Shown here: in pieces, positions 16,520-25,672 of the stretch
Layout: each line of letters begins with the position of its first letter
Position numbering within the stretch: the stretch's first letter is position 1
DNA from: Moritella sp. F3
GTDB lineage: Bacteria > Pseudomonadota > Gammaproteobacteria > Enterobacterales > Moritellaceae
DNA: 64,000 nucleotides
NCBI RefSeq assembly: GCF_015082335.1
Contig: NZ_BLRL01000004.1
Coordinates: forward strand, 124,001 to 188,000
Reading direction: 5' to 3'
Notes under the pieces: generated by a model
The model's database searches: none
Seen by the model: only the letters and a program-made list of their open reading frames with translations
What the model was told of the DNA's origin: nothing
Program-made: the position numbers and the translations under genes

Positions 16520-17029
16520 TTATTTAGCGGCTAAATAATCCAATACTACTTGGTGGTGGTCTTTAGTCTTAAACTTGCTGTATTCGCCTTCTAGTGGCAC
16601 AGCTTTTAGCGATGCAGAAGTAAATACGTGCTCAATTACACCTTGCTCGTCGATTAAGAAAGAAAGGCGGTGGATACCATCATATTCCTTACCCATGAAT
16701 TTTTTAAGGCCCCAGATACCGAAAGCATCTGCGACAGCATGATCTGGGTCTGAAAGTAGGCTAAAATTTAATTCATCACGGTCAGCAAACTTAGTTAGGC
16801 GAACAACTTCATCTGGGCTAAGGCCAAGTACTTCTACATTTAGCTCAGCTAACGCTGTGATATTATCACGTAGCTGTTGTGCTTGTGTCGTACAACCCGG
16901 AGTCATTGCTTTTGGGTAGAAATAAGCTAAGACTTTTTTACCAGCGAATGAATCAAGCGAAACGCTTTCATTATGTTGGTTGAGCAGGGTAAACGATGGT
17001 GCTTTATCACCAGATTTTAAAGTTTGCAT
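16520..17029 (-). CDS. bcp: Thiol peroxidase BCP (peroxiredoxin Q), apparently 1-Cys
   Basis: A 169-residue cytosolic peroxiredoxin that reduces H2O2 and organic peroxides with thioredoxin. The peroxidatic site is YFYPKAMTPGCTTQA with Cys46. E. coli Bcp has a resolving Cys five residues later (in QACGLRD); here that position is Gln (QAQQLRD) and there is no other cysteine in the protein, so it must work as a 1-Cys enzyme with an external thiol. In E. coli bcp is directly downstream of gcvR; here gcvR is 2.2 kb upstream on the same strand, with three genes of the opposite strand between them. Confidence 0.95.
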   Translation of the reverse strand: MQTLKSGDKAPSFTLLNQHNESVSLDSFAGKKVLAYFYPKAMTPGCTTQAQQLRDNITALAELNVEVLGLSPDEVVRLTKFADRDELNFSLLSDPDHAVADAFGIWGLKKFMGKEYDGIHRLSFLIDEQGVIEHVFTSASLKAVPLEGEYSKFKTKDHHQVVLDYLAAK

Positions 17030-17239
17030 GGATATCGTCCTAACTGTTAATAGATGTCTAATAAATGATGAATAAATCGTATGTAGCTATTGTGCGGGAG
17101 TTTTTGTCTGTCGACAAGGGGCTTTTTATAACCGACTTTTTATACATATGACGAATTGATGTAACGCGGCATAATGCCTGAACAAAATAGTGATAACGAC
17201 TATGTTGCTGCGATTTTAATCGTAGCGAAGGAGATGACA

Positions 17240-17722
17240 GTGCAAACATTAACGCAATTATGGTTTCTGCTTAACCGGTTAAACAGATTTAGTTTTAAAG
17301 TGAATAGCGACAATGAATCTGTGACAGGTTGGCAAGGTGAAGGGCAGGGCTTAATTAAACGTCGTGGCAGCGTCACGGATGAATCTGTCGATCCTGAATT
17401 TGGCGTGATTGTTGAAACGATTGAACGTGGTGATTATCACGTATCTGTCGATCGTAAAGTCCCTATGCATAATCAATATTTATGGCAGTTCCAGGGCGAC
17501 TATATTCGCTTAACGCACTTACGCTTTGGCTGGGATAAACCGGTATTCTTGTTTGATATTATCGAAAATGAGCAAGGGAAATTAGTCACGCGGCAGTCAC
17601 ATCAATGTGCAGCAGACAATTACGATGCTTCGTTTGTACTAAATTCAGAGAGTCTTGAAATGCAATGGCGTATTCAAGGACCCAAAAAATGTGAAGTATT
17701 GGATTATATATATTGGACATAA
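17240..17722 (+). CDS. DUF6314-like protein
   Basis: A cytosolic protein of about 160 residues. The C-terminal pattern HQC.ADNY...F followed by LEMQWRIQGPKK and a final YIYWT, preceded by LWQFQGDYIRLTHLRFG, resembles the DUF6314 beta-barrel family (lipocalin-like fold, function unknown). Start choice: AAGGAG at 17228-17233 sits directly against an ATG at 17234 but six bases before the GTG at 17240, so GTG is the better start; a longer frame from 17174 has no RBS. It is one of three + strand genes separating bcp from gcvR. Confidence 0.65.
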   Translation: MQTLTQLWFLLNRLNRFSFKVNSDNESVTGWQGEGQGLIKRRGSVTDESVDPEFGVIVETIERGDYHVSVDRKVPMHNQYLWQFQGDYIRLTHLRFGWDKPVFLFDIIENEQGKLVTRQSHQCAADNYDASFVLNSESLEMQWRIQGPKKCEVLDYIYWT

Positions 17723-17858
17723 TTAACACGTAAAAGTTGATATATTTTATGTATTATTATGCATTGTTTGTTGTGGCCACTTTTTTATCTTTTAGGCTTT
17801 GTTTTCTATCGATATGTACAATATTAAATTAACGACATACGGATATGAGGACTAGCTT

Positions 17859-18041
17859 ATGTTAGAACAAAAACAGATGTTATTTTCGTTATTATTGGTA
17901 AGTTTTGTATTTATAGGGGCCACTGGTCATAAAAATACCGTGAATTCAGGTCAACACTATTTAAATACCTTGAGTTGCGCGAGTGATAAATCGGGTATTG
18001 AAGGGTATAGCGGTATAAAAAGTTGCGTTTTGGGTAGATAA
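17859..18041 (+). CDS. Small secreted peptide, hypothetical
   Basis: A 60-residue ORF with GAGGA seven bases before the ATG, a hydrophobic segment (~7-22, MLFSLLLVSFVFIGATG) that would serve as a signal peptide, and a polar tail with two cysteines (LSCAS, KSCVL). No family recognised. The good RBS and signal-like start argue that it is real; the small size and lack of recognisable relatives argue caution. Confidence 0.4.
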   Translation: MLEQKQMLFSLLLVSFVFIGATGHKNTVNSGQHYLNTLSCASDKSGIEGYSGIKSCVLGR

Positions 18042-18199
18042 AGTGAAAAGATGACAAATCTTACACTCACTGTTTATAGTGGTGAATGTGCAAATTATTT
18101 ACTCTATAAATGGTACTTTTATTTATCATTATATAGTAATTTGAAATATACGACTTTATGTCGGGTTAATTTGAAAAAAAATCATACTTCAGCTTGATT

Positions 18200-18218
18200 G
18201 CAAATGGAAATCATTATC
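18200..18218 (+). promoter_or_regulatory. Fur box upstream of the PepSY gene
   Basis: gcaaatggaaatcattatc matches 15 of 19 positions of the Fur consensus gataatgataatcattatc, with the right half fully matched. It lies 49 bp before the PepSY start codon, as expected for an iron-repressed promoter. Confidence 0.7.
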
Positions 18219-18266
18219 ACTACACTCGCGTTATTTAGAATCTAGACTAGGTAACAAGGTAGTTGT

Positions 18267-18833
18267 ATGAAAAAAGTAAATTGGAAACGAGTCAACCGTA
18301 AAAGCCATTATTGGGGGGCTGCGATCATAGCACTACCGATAATCGTTGTTCTTATTAGTGGATTATTACTGCAAGTAAAAAAAGAAGTTACTTGGGTGCA
18401 ACCTGCGAGTATGAAAGGTGAAACTAAAATCCCGCAACTATCATTCCAACAGATACTCGACATTGCTAGCACTGTGCCCGAAGCTGAGATCCAGAGCTGG
18501 AAAAATGTCAGCCGTATGGATGTTAGGCCTTCGAAAGGTATTGTGAAAGTCAGAGCTAAAAACAAAGTCGAAGTTCAAATTGATAATGCCACTGGTAAGA
18601 TCTTGCAAGTCGCCTATCGTCGTTCAGATCTGATTGAATCATTGCATGATGGTTCGTTCTTTCATGAACATGCTAAATTATGGCTATTTTTACCGGCTTC
18701 AGTCATTTTACTTATGTTGTGGATCACGGGGATTTACATGTTCTTAATGCCTTATATATTAAGACGTCAGAATCGTAAGAAAACCGAATTAAGAGAAGCT
18801 GGTGATTCATTATCTCAATCGCTTAATCCATAG
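18267..18833 (+). CDS. PepSY-domain inner-membrane protein, probably iron-regulated
   Basis: A 188-residue protein with an N-terminal TM segment (~16-35), a periplasmic PepSY-like domain (~50-115: FQQILDIASTVPEAEIQSW ... VEVQIDNATGKILQVAYRRSD) and a second TM segment (~133-155) followed by a basic cytosolic tail. It is the short version of the PepSY-associated TM proteins, some of which reduce ferric siderophores in the periplasm or sit beside TonB receptors. A Fur box precedes it. No TonB receptor or siderophore gene is adjacent, so it acts alone here. The role in iron uptake is inferred from the Fur box and family context. Confidence 0.8.
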   Translation: MKKVNWKRVNRKSHYWGAAIIALPIIVVLISGLLLQVKKEVTWVQPASMKGETKIPQLSFQQILDIASTVPEAEIQSWKNVSRMDVRPSKGIVKVRAKNKVEVQIDNATGKILQVAYRRSDLIESLHDGSFFHEHAKLWLFLPASVILLMLWITGIYMFLMPYILRRQNRKKTELREAGDSLSQSLNP

Positions 18834-19214
18834 GTAATCATCAGTAAGTGTGCAGATTGCGCGTGGTTAGTATTGCAGTTAATGTGGATGCCTTAGGCTA
18901 AATTTAAGCCTAAGGTATCACAGATGATAGCCGAATATATTCGACATGTTAAGTCCTTCTTCAATACTGACAGGTGGAAGCCAATATCAGAATCGGGTAA
19001 TGGACTCTGTATTTGGCTATGTTTGAAAAGTGATTGAATGTGGCGTTATATTTTGGGCATTGTTACAAGCGATATCACTGATCAGTTTTGAGTATAGTAG
19101 AATCGTGAATATATAATATTTAGTGGTGTGATTAGCAGAAATTAAGCAGTGGGACAGGAGAGCTCATCGCGGTTTAATCATGGTTTTAACCGCGATGCTT
19201 GAGGCTATATAAGG
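18834..19214. other. Gene-free stretch with two hairpins
   Basis: 381 bp between the convergent PepSY and gcvR genes. A 9-bp stem ccttaggct / agcctaagg (18891-18915) and a 10-bp stem catcgcggtt / aaccgcgatg (19165-19197), the latter 18 bp from the gcvR stop. Neither has a T-run, so they may stabilise 3' ends rather than terminate. No ORF of note. Confidence 0.55.
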
Positions 19215-19754
19215 TTAGGCCGTTAGCACTTTGTTATCAACCATGAATTGATAGTCAGCATGCAGAATGGTGCAAAGTCCGCAAAGCTCTGATTCTAAGA
19301 TAGCTAAGTCACAATCAAATGTGGTGTTTAAGGTGAAATTTGCTTTGAGTATATCGGGGCTGCCCGCGTCAACGATAATTTCTGAACGTAGGCCGGCTAA
19401 ATTAAGATTATTGTTGGTAAAGAATAGCGTGAATTTCTCGATAATACCGGTTGCATCAGGAATTGTTATTTCCACTTCAATGGTATGATCATAACTGATA
19501 GGCTCATGACGTTCGGTACGTTTCATCATCGTGATTAAGTCGAGTTCTTGACTTTTTAATGGCAAGCTAGATTCGAGTTGGATCATCGCATTCCATTCGC
19601 CAGACAACAGCATGATCAAGGTAAATTCATTACCAAAAATAGCCAGTTTACTATCTACGATATTACAACCGCAGTTACTGACGTGACCAATAAGCTTGTG
19701 AACGATACCTGGGCTGTTACTGCCCAGGGCGGTGATAACTAAATTCTGCGTCAT
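19215..19754 (-). CDS. gcvR: Glycine cleavage system regulator GcvR
   Basis: A protein of about 179 residues made of two ACT domains: the first ~4-80 (LVITALGSNSPGIVHKLIGHV, SKLAIFGNEFTLIMLLSG), the second ~90-170 (EVEITIPDATGIIEKFTLFF). In E. coli GcvR binds GcvA and blocks activation of gcvTHP when glycine is low. The ATG at 19754 is preferred over one 30 bp upstream, since GGA precedes it and the ACT domain starts immediately after. Divergent from dapA, as in E. coli; the E. coli-type partnership with bcp downstream is broken by an insertion here. Confidence 0.92.
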   Translation of the reverse strand: MTQNLVITALGSNSPGIVHKLIGHVSNCGCNIVDSKLAIFGNEFTLIMLLSGEWNAMIQLESSLPLKSQELDLITMMKRTERHEPISYDHTIEVEITIPDATGIIEKFTLFFTNNNLNLAGLRSEIIVDAGSPDILKANFTLNTTFDCDLAILESELCGLCTILHADYQFMVDNKVLTA

Positions 19755-19990
19755 TTTGTTCCAGGTCCTTTTATTCCGGGTCAATTAAAGTAAGTAAACT
19801 ATTCCGTGTAAATTAAAGTAAACAAACAATAGAGCATCATATACCCAAGCAACTTCAAGATGCAACAATCCGCCAGCTTATCAACCAGCATATTGATGTT
19901 GGTAGGTATATAGCCAGAATATGCTTGCGACAACAGACTCCTACTATTACTATGCCACGTGTTTTATAAGTCAGTAATAACAAGGCCAAT

Positions 19991-20869
19991 ATGTTAACAG
20001 GTAATATCGTCGCACTTATCACTCCTATGCTCGACAACGGAGACGTCGATCTTTGCTCTTTACAAGGTTTAGTTGAATATCATATCCAGAGTAATACCAC
20101 TGCATTAGCGGTATTAGGCACCACTGGTGAATCTTGTACCTTCAATCAAGATGAGCATGTTGACGTCATCAAAAAAGTGTTGGAAATGGCACAAGGTCGT
20201 ATCGCGATTATCGCGGGGACAGGATCAAACAGTACTCGTCACGCGATTCAAATGAGTCAAGAATTACACAAGTTAGGTGTCGCTGCCGGACTGTGTGTTA
20301 CGCCTTATTATAATAAACCAACGCAAGAAGGCTTATATCAGCATTATAAAGCCATTACAGAAGCCTGTGATTTACCTCAGATTTTGTATAATGTCCCCAG
20401 TCGTACAGGTTGTGACATTAGCGATGAGATCGTAGTTAGATTAGCGGAACTTAATGCTATCATAGGCATCAAAGATGCTACCGGTGATTTAACGCGTTTA
20501 ACTCGACTTAAACCCTTCCTACCGGATGATTTTTTATTATATAGTGGTGATGATGCAACAGGCTGTGAGTTTATGTTGCAAGGTGGTAATGGGGTTATTT
20601 CTGTTACCAGTAATGTCGCCGCCGATGCAATGAGCCGTATGTGCGCATTTGCATTAGCAGGTCAGCGTCAAGAGGCGACTGAAATCAATAACAAATTAAT
20701 GCGTTTACACCAAGATTTATTTGTCGAAGCAAACCCAATCCCAGTAAAGTGGGCATGCAAACAGTTATCTTTAACTGCAACGGCGAATTTACGGTTACCA
20801 TTAATTGCATTAGATCAGCAATATCATGCTCAAGTGAGTGCGGCACTCGCACTTGCAGTGGATGCATAA
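19991..20869 (+). CDS. dapA: 4-hydroxy-tetrahydrodipicolinate synthase
   Basis: A 292-residue TIM-barrel aldolase condensing pyruvate and aspartate semialdehyde, the first committed step to lysine and diaminopimelate. Catalytic residues are all present: Thr44-Thr45 in GTTGES, Tyr133 and Arg138 in YNVPSRTG, and the Schiff-base Lys161 in GIKDAT. It begins a two-gene unit with bamC 27 bp downstream, the conserved gammaproteobacterial dapA-bamC order. The 200-bp leader contains a near-duplicate aattaaagtaagtaaac / aattaaagtaaacaaac but no lysine riboswitch that I can recognise. Confidence 0.97.
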   Translation: MLTGNIVALITPMLDNGDVDLCSLQGLVEYHIQSNTTALAVLGTTGESCTFNQDEHVDVIKKVLEMAQGRIAIIAGTGSNSTRHAIQMSQELHKLGVAAGLCVTPYYNKPTQEGLYQHYKAITEACDLPQILYNVPSRTGCDISDEIVVRLAELNAIIGIKDATGDLTRLTRLKPFLPDDFLLYSGDDATGCEFMLQGGNGVISVTSNVAADAMSRMCAFALAGQRQEATEINNKLMRLHQDLFVEANPIPVKWACKQLSLTATANLRLPLIALDQQYHAQVSAALALAVDA

Positions 20870-20896
20870 ATTTTTGAATTAGGGAATATTAATACT

Positions 20897-22027
20897 ATGA
20901 CTATGTCATCAACAGGTCACCGCTTGACTAACGTGAAACGCTATAGCGTATTAGCGTGCGCTATTTTAGTCAGTGCTTGTTCAGGAACAGATACAAGACG
21001 TCAGGCAAATCAAGACTTTGAATATTTGAATCAAACAGTCAAACCAGAATTGGTGATTGCAGAAGGACTTGATACACCGTTATACACAAAACGTTATGAC
21101 GTACCTGAATTAGTCGAAGGGACTGAAGATTACCCTGTCGGCGCTGCTGTTGATGTGCGTTCACCAGTACAAATTTTAGCGTTATCGCCTTTAGTTCGTG
21201 TTGAAGAAGGTAGCGAGAACGTGACGGTTTGGTTTAACAGCCGTAGTTCACAAGATGATATTTCTGCGCAGGTGTGGTCTTTGTTAGCTAATTTCTTAGC
21301 CGATAAAAAAGTGGCTATTGCGCAATTAGATGAAGTTAATCATACGCTAGAAACGGATTGGCTAATCAACAATGATACTTTCGAGGAATTTAAAGAAGTA
21401 TCAGACTACGAATTAAAACAACGTTATAAATTCACGTTATTAACGGTTGCAAGTAAACGTACTGTCGGCCTACAAGTTGATTTGATCGACCATGAAGAAC
21501 GTCTAGACGGTACTAAAGTTGATAATGATTTAAGTAAAGGCGATAGCCGTCGTTTTGCTGTGCAAATGCTAAACCTACTTAATATTTATTACGAAATTGA
21601 CCGTATCGAAGGTAACAACAAAGAAACGGCTGAACAAAAAGCGTCGAAACTGAAGATTGATTTTGTTGATCAGAAACATCCTGTCATCACGTTAAATATT
21701 CCGTTTGATGATGCGTGGAAGTTAATGCCTATGGTATTCGATAAAGTCGGCATTACGGTTGAAGACGAAGATAAACTGGCTGCGACTATGTTAGTGAGTT
21801 TTGATGAACAATCTGATGAATACTGGACTGAGAATAAAGTAACACCAGTGACGCTAGCTGAAGATGATTATCGTATCCAAGTTGGTGAAATTAACGGCAA
21901 TACTTCAATTGCCTTCTTTGGTGAAGATAAACAACCTCTATCAGCAGAAATGATGAGTGAGTTGTTTATTAGTTTGAAAGACGCTGCTACTGCATTACGT
22001 GCAGAGAAAGCTGAAGCTGAAAAGTAA
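20897..22027 (+). CDS. bamC: Outer-membrane assembly lipoprotein BamC
   Basis: A 376-residue lipoprotein of the BAM complex (formerly NlpB). Lipobox LVSAC with Cys28, then an unstructured N-terminal segment that binds BamD, ending near the YDVPELVEGTEDYPVGAAVDVRSP motif typical of BamC; two helix-grip domains follow (~105-215 and ~250-370). The acidic, Lys/Glu-rich C-terminus matches the family. It is co-transcribed with dapA and ends at a strong terminator. Confidence 0.94.
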   Translation: MTMSSTGHRLTNVKRYSVLACAILVSACSGTDTRRQANQDFEYLNQTVKPELVIAEGLDTPLYTKRYDVPELVEGTEDYPVGAAVDVRSPVQILALSPLVRVEEGSENVTVWFNSRSSQDDISAQVWSLLANFLADKKVAIAQLDEVNHTLETDWLINNDTFEEFKEVSDYELKQRYKFTLLTVASKRTVGLQVDLIDHEERLDGTKVDNDLSKGDSRRFAVQMLNLLNIYYEIDRIEGNNKETAEQKASKLKIDFVDQKHPVITLNIPFDDAWKLMPMVFDKVGITVEDEDKLAATMLVSFDEQSDEYWTENKVTPVTLAEDDYRIQVGEINGNTSIAFFGEDKQPLSAEMMSELFISLKDAATALRAEKAEAEK

Positions 22028-22070
22028 CATTGAGATAACGATGTGATACACCAACGGTGTGAAGCATATG

Positions 22071-22104
22071 AAAAAGGCCTATGTAGTGATACATAGGCCT
22101 TTTT
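22071..22104 (+). terminator. Terminator of dapA-bamC
   Basis: A 15-bp perfect stem (aaaaaggcctatgta with its complement) around a gtga tetraloop, ending in a T run, 44 bp after bamC. Confidence 0.95.
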
Positions 22105-22203
22105 ATTTTTATAGAACGTTACTTTATAGACAGTACTTTTATAGGCTGTACGTTATAGCTGTTGGCTTTCATCGATAGCCATTTTATAGGGCTGACTCGC
22201 TAC

Positions 22204-22470
22204 CTATTTATTTTGCTCTTGGTCTTTTTTAACGTCATCAGGCATTGGGTTCTTGTCATATTCGTTCTTGTATTCATTGCTATATTCTTGCTGTTCGTTG
22301 TCATCATCCGCTAGTGCTTTAGCGTGCTCACCTGCATCTAGATTAAATGCCTTATTGTATTGGTTTTCAATTTCTTTAGGTGCTTTCATTTTCATGTTTG
22401 CGGTGTATTTCAATGTCATTATAGACCCTAGAATAAAGCCTAATGCGACTAGAATAATAAGCCAAACCAT
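22204..22470 (-). CDS. DUF2897 family small membrane-anchored protein
   Basis: An 88-residue protein with one N-terminal TM helix (~2-20: VWLIILVALGFILGSIMTLKY), the DUF2897 signature including the GSIMTLKY...KMK turn, and a long acidic and Asn/Glu/Lys-rich cytosolic tail. The family is found in marine gammaproteobacteria with no known function. Its tail is longer than the ~55-residue norm that I recall. A single gene, convergent with bamC. Confidence 0.78.
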   Translation of the reverse strand: MVWLIILVALGFILGSIMTLKYTANMKMKAPKEIENQYNKAFNLDAGEHAKALADDDNEQQEYSNEYKNEYDKNPMPDDVKKDQEQNK

Positions 22471-22500
22471 AAATACTCCTGTTAATCGTTAATGTTTTCG

Positions 22501-23295
22501 TTAATCGGCTGCTGCCACGTTGCAGATATACTGCCTGTAAATTTGTTCTATGTTGGCCAAAATAGTCGCTTTACCTTGAATGTCGGCATTGCGGATAGTA
22601 TCAGTGATGACGGCCAGCGTGTGCGCCTGTTGAGCCTGCGTTGCCATTGGTAGATAACTTAAGTGCCAAGGTTCACGTGATACACCACCAAGGTCTTGAC
22701 GGTAAGGCCGATAAAAACCACAATCGGCAATATTATTATCTAACCAAGTGGATAGTGCGGCTAAATAACCCCCTTCATCATACTCTTGTGGGATCAGTTG
22801 TAACTGATAACCTGCTGGTAATGCGCTGTAATCACAGACATCAATTTCCGTGCCCCAATGATGGCGGCTAGCACCGGGTAGCATTGACCAGCGTAATATG
22901 GCGAATACCTTTTGCTCTTCACTAAGTATAGCGGTATCTAGCGGCTGGCTGTCATGATCCAAAATTGGTCTGAGGCCATTAAACTTATTATTCCAAATAA
23001 GTAGCTGTTGTTCAAAAGAGCGAAAACATGACACCACATCAAGATTAAACCCTGCTTGTTTAGCACGTGTTTGCAGCTGTTGAAATGCGGGTAATGTTTG
23101 TTGATGAATCAGATGCTGCGGTTTATGCGCAAGTGATGCAATCGCTGAGGACATCACTGAGGACATTGGTAGGGCTGTTACATGGCTTTGTGCTTGCCCT
23201 GTTAACGCGTCGGTTGTGAGTAATGTGTTAGCTAGCATCAGGTGATACCGTGCGATCGCAGTGGCCAAGATCGCGCGCTGGGGCGATGATGTCAC
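22501..23295 (-). CDS. D-alanyl-D-alanine carboxypeptidase, M15B (VanY-like) family
   Basis: A LAS-type zinc peptidase that trims peptidoglycan stem peptides. The metal and catalytic residues are visible: FRSFEQQ substrate loop, HHWGTEIDV (His and Asp zinc ligands) and EPWHLSY (catalytic Glu and third ligand His). No signal peptide is clear, so its location is uncertain. The start is doubtful: the 264-residue form starts with GTG inside the upstream gene (68-bp overlap) without a ribosome binding site, while ATG 23238 (MLANTLL) would leave an 11-bp overlap. The gene follows the SelT/W/H gene on the same strand. Confidence 0.85.
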   Translation of the reverse strand: MTSSPQRAILATAIARYHLMLANTLLTTDALTGQAQSHVTALPMSSVMSSAIASLAHKPQHLIHQQTLPAFQQLQTRAKQAGFNLDVVSCFRSFEQQLLIWNNKFNGLRPILDHDSQPLDTAILSEEQKVFAILRWSMLPGASRHHWGTEIDVCDYSALPAGYQLQLIPQEYDEGGYLAALSTWLDNNIADCGFYRPYRQDLGGVSREPWHLSYLPMATQAQQAHTLAVITDTIRNADIQGKATILANIEQIYRQYICNVAAAD

Positions 23296-23530
23296 GGACG
23301 CGTTGCTTTAATACTTTGGCTTCTGGAAAGCCGCCGTCTTGTTTGCGTTCCCAAATCAGTTGTTGGTTGCAATGGATCTCAAAGCGGCCACCTGTGTCTG
23401 GGTGCAGACTGATTTTACTGATATCTTCAGCAAAGGTATGCAGGAGTTCTTGCGTTAGCCAGGTTGAGCGCAACATCCAGTTACACTGTCTGCAATAGTA
23501 AATATCAATTTCAGCTTTGATCTCTGACAC
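23228..23530 (-). CDS. SelT/SelW/SelH-family (Rdx) redox protein
   Basis: A 100-residue thioredoxin-like protein of the selenoprotein W-related family, here with cysteine in place of selenocysteine: the CxxC motif is in IDIYYCRQCNWMLR (Cys13, Cys16). The GGRFEIHCNQQLIWERK and GGFPEAKVLKQRVRD segments are the second family signature. Bacterial members probably carry out thiol redox chemistry; the substrate is unknown. Its 3' end overlaps the annotated start of the carboxypeptidase gene. Confidence 0.88.
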   Translation of the reverse strand: MSEIKAEIDIYYCRQCNWMLRSTWLTQELLHTFAEDISKISLHPDTGGRFEIHCNQQLIWERKQDGGFPEAKVLKQRVRDIIAPARDLGHCDRTVSPDAS

Positions 23531-23661
23531 GTCAAGGTCCTCTTTTTATGACTTATTCTAACGTACGATTACTTATCCTAGCGTTATTATTGACTTGGGT
23601 ATATGATTTTGTCGCTTATTTAGGGTACACTTCGGCCTCATTTTCAGCATCGGTTTTTTAA

Positions 23662-24342
23662 ATGTATAGCATTCTATTTCAAAATAATGATTTCTTGGTT
23701 ATCAACAAGGCAGCGGGCATTGGTTTTCATGATGAAGACGGCGTTGATGGTATTTGTTCTATTGTCAGAAAGGATATTGGCAGATTAGTTTTTCCAGTAC
23801 ACCGTTTAGACAAAGTGACATCAGGATTGTTGTTATTAGCTAAATCATCAGAAGCGGCTGCTAAATTAGCGAAGTTATTTGAATTGCACGAGATCCAAAA
23901 ATATTACTTGGGTGTTATCGATAGCAAGCCAAAGAAAAAACAAGGTTTAGTAAAAGGCGATATGGAACGTTCACGTCGCAGCATGTGGCGTTTAACAAAA
24001 ACGTTAACTAACCCTGCTGTTACGCAGTTCTTCACGCAAAGTATCGGTGATGGCAAGCGTCTAGTGGTATTAAAACCACACACAGGTAAGACACACCAGT
24101 TACGCGTAGCACTAAACAGCCTAGGTAGCCCTATCTGTGGTGATCCGCTGTATCAAAGTGCAGATGCTTGGAAATATGATCGTGCTTACTTACACGCATA
24201 TTGCCTACAGTTTACGTTAGATGGCGAAGACTTTAGCTTTGTGGCTGACGAGTTAAGCGGTAAAGAGTTTGAGACTGCTGCATGTAAAGAAGCATTAGTT
24301 GCTTATGCACAGCCTGAGACTTTGGCTTGGCCAAAAGTATAA
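23662..24342 (+). CDS. RluA-family pseudouridine synthase
   Basis: A 226-residue catalytic domain without an S4 domain. The active-site motif HRLDKVTSGLLLLAK contains the catalytic Asp, with the FLVINKAAGIGFH opening and KPHTGKTHQLRVAL closing motifs. It isomerises uridine in rRNA or tRNA. Length and the lack of an S4 domain match a short RluA subgroup (TIGR01621-like) seen in Vibrio and Shewanella; the target site is not known to me. It ends at a strong shared terminator. Confidence 0.9.
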   Translation: MYSILFQNNDFLVINKAAGIGFHDEDGVDGICSIVRKDIGRLVFPVHRLDKVTSGLLLLAKSSEAAAKLAKLFELHEIQKYYLGVIDSKPKKKQGLVKGDMERSRRSMWRLTKTLTNPAVTQFFTQSIGDGKRLVVLKPHTGKTHQLRVALNSLGSPICGDPLYQSADAWKYDRAYLHAYCLQFTLDGEDFSFVADELSGKEFETAACKEALVAYAQPETLAWPKV

Positions 24343-24391
24343 TTGTTATATAACCAAGTTACAGCGAGGTAGCGTGGTTAAATAATGGATA

Positions 24392-24439
24392 AAAAACGCC
24401 CAACGTAGGACTCTCTCGAGTAATGCGTTGGGCGTTTTT
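24392..24439. terminator. Bidirectional terminator between the pseudouridine synthase and talB
   Basis: A 14-bp perfect stem, aaaaacgcccaacg with its complement, around a 20-nt loop; A-run on the left and T-run on the right serve both convergent genes. Confidence 0.92.
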
Positions 24440-24492
24440 GTTAACGACGATACTTTTTATTCAATCAGAACAAAAGTATTGCTTTATTCAGC

Positions 24493-25440
24493 TTAGAATA
24501 AGTCAGCAATCATCGCTTCTAGTTTATTTTGGTCGATAGCGAAGTTACGGATACCTTCAGCTAGTTTTTCAACAGCCATTGGATCTTGGCTGTGATCCCA
24601 ACGGAATGCAGCTTCAGTTAGTTTCGCTTTTGGTGCAACAGCGTCAGCTTCTGAGAATAACGTTTGTACAACAGGCTCTGAAGAGTTTTGTAGTTCTTCT
24701 AATAGCTGAGGTGCAATCGTTAGACGGTCACAACCAGCAAGCGCTAGAATTTCACCAGTGTTACGGAAGCTTGCGCCCATTACAACAGTGTTATAACCCG
24801 ATGCTTTGTAGTAGTTGTAGATAGTGCTTACCGAGATAACGCCTGGATCGTTAGCGCCTTCATAAGTTTCGCCTGTTTTCGCTTTATGCCAATCCATGAT
24901 ACGGCCAACGAAAGGAGAGATCAGGTATACACCTGCTTCTGCACATGCTTGCGCTTGAGCGAAAGAGAATAAAAGCGTTAGGTTACAGTTGATGCCCATT
25001 GCTTCAAGCTGTTCTGCTGCGCGGATACCTTCCCAAGTAGAAGCCAGTTTGATCAGAATGTTTTCTTTCTCAATACCCACTTCTTTATAAAGTTCGATTA
25101 GTAGTAATGCTTGTTTAACACTTGCTTCAGTGTTGTAAGAAAGACGGGCGTCAACTTCAGTAGAGATGCGACCTGGAATTGTCGTTAAGATCTCTTTACC
25201 AATTAATACAGCCAGTTTGTCACATGCTAGTGCAACTTGTGCTTCTGGTGCTGCATTTTCTTTAGCGTAAGCAATTGCTTGTGCTACTAATGGTTGATAA
25301 GTCGGTAATGCAGCTGCCTTTAGGATAAGTGATGGATTCGTCGTCGCATCTTGAGGCTGGTATAATTTAATTGCATCCACATCGCCTGTATCTGCAACAA
25401 TAGTGGTTAATTTACTTAGCTGTTCTAACTGATTACTCAT
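24493..25440 (-). CDS. talB: Transaldolase
   Basis: A 315-residue class I transaldolase of the pentose phosphate pathway, transferring a dihydroxyacetone unit from sedoheptulose-7-phosphate to glyceraldehyde-3-phosphate. [10 protein letters not shown] is the N-terminal signature, Lys131 in [12 protein letters not shown] forms the Schiff base, and the family motif [14 protein letters not shown] is intact. Length matches E. coli TalB (317 aa). A single gene here. Confidence 0.96.
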   Translation of the reverse strand: MSNQLEQLSKLTTIVADTGDVDAIKLYQPQDATTNPSLILKAAALPTYQPLVAQAIAYAKENAAPEAQVALACDKLAVLIGKEILTTIPGRISTEVDARLSYNTEASVKQALLLIELYKEVGIEKENILIKLASTWEGIRAAEQLEAMGINCNLTLLFSFAQAQACAEAGVYLISPFVGRIMDWHKAKTGETYEGANDPGVISVSTIYNYYKASGYNTVVMGASFRNTGEILALAGCDRLTIAPQLLEELQNSSEPVVQTLFSEADAVAPKAKLTEAAFRWDHSQDPMAVEKLAEGIRNFAIDQNKLEAMIADLF

Positions 25441-25672
25441 TATTTTATTTCCACAATTATATTATTGATCGGTGTAAGGGCTTACCGTCACTATCATTAA
25501 TATTGATTATAATGTCAATACTATAAACTAGACTGTTTCAAACCAGACAGGTTTGAATCTGAGTTTTATTGAAATGCGGTAATTTCTGGATCATATCTTA
25601 GCATATGTTTCATTCGAAAGTATGTAGGCTTTCATCACGTTTTTTGGACAAACTTGAGTGATAAAATAGTAC

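Noticed and set aside
19785..19990. Lysine riboswitch before dapA
   Set aside because: No lysine-riboswitch core or conserved junctions; only short near-repeats of aattaaagtaa.
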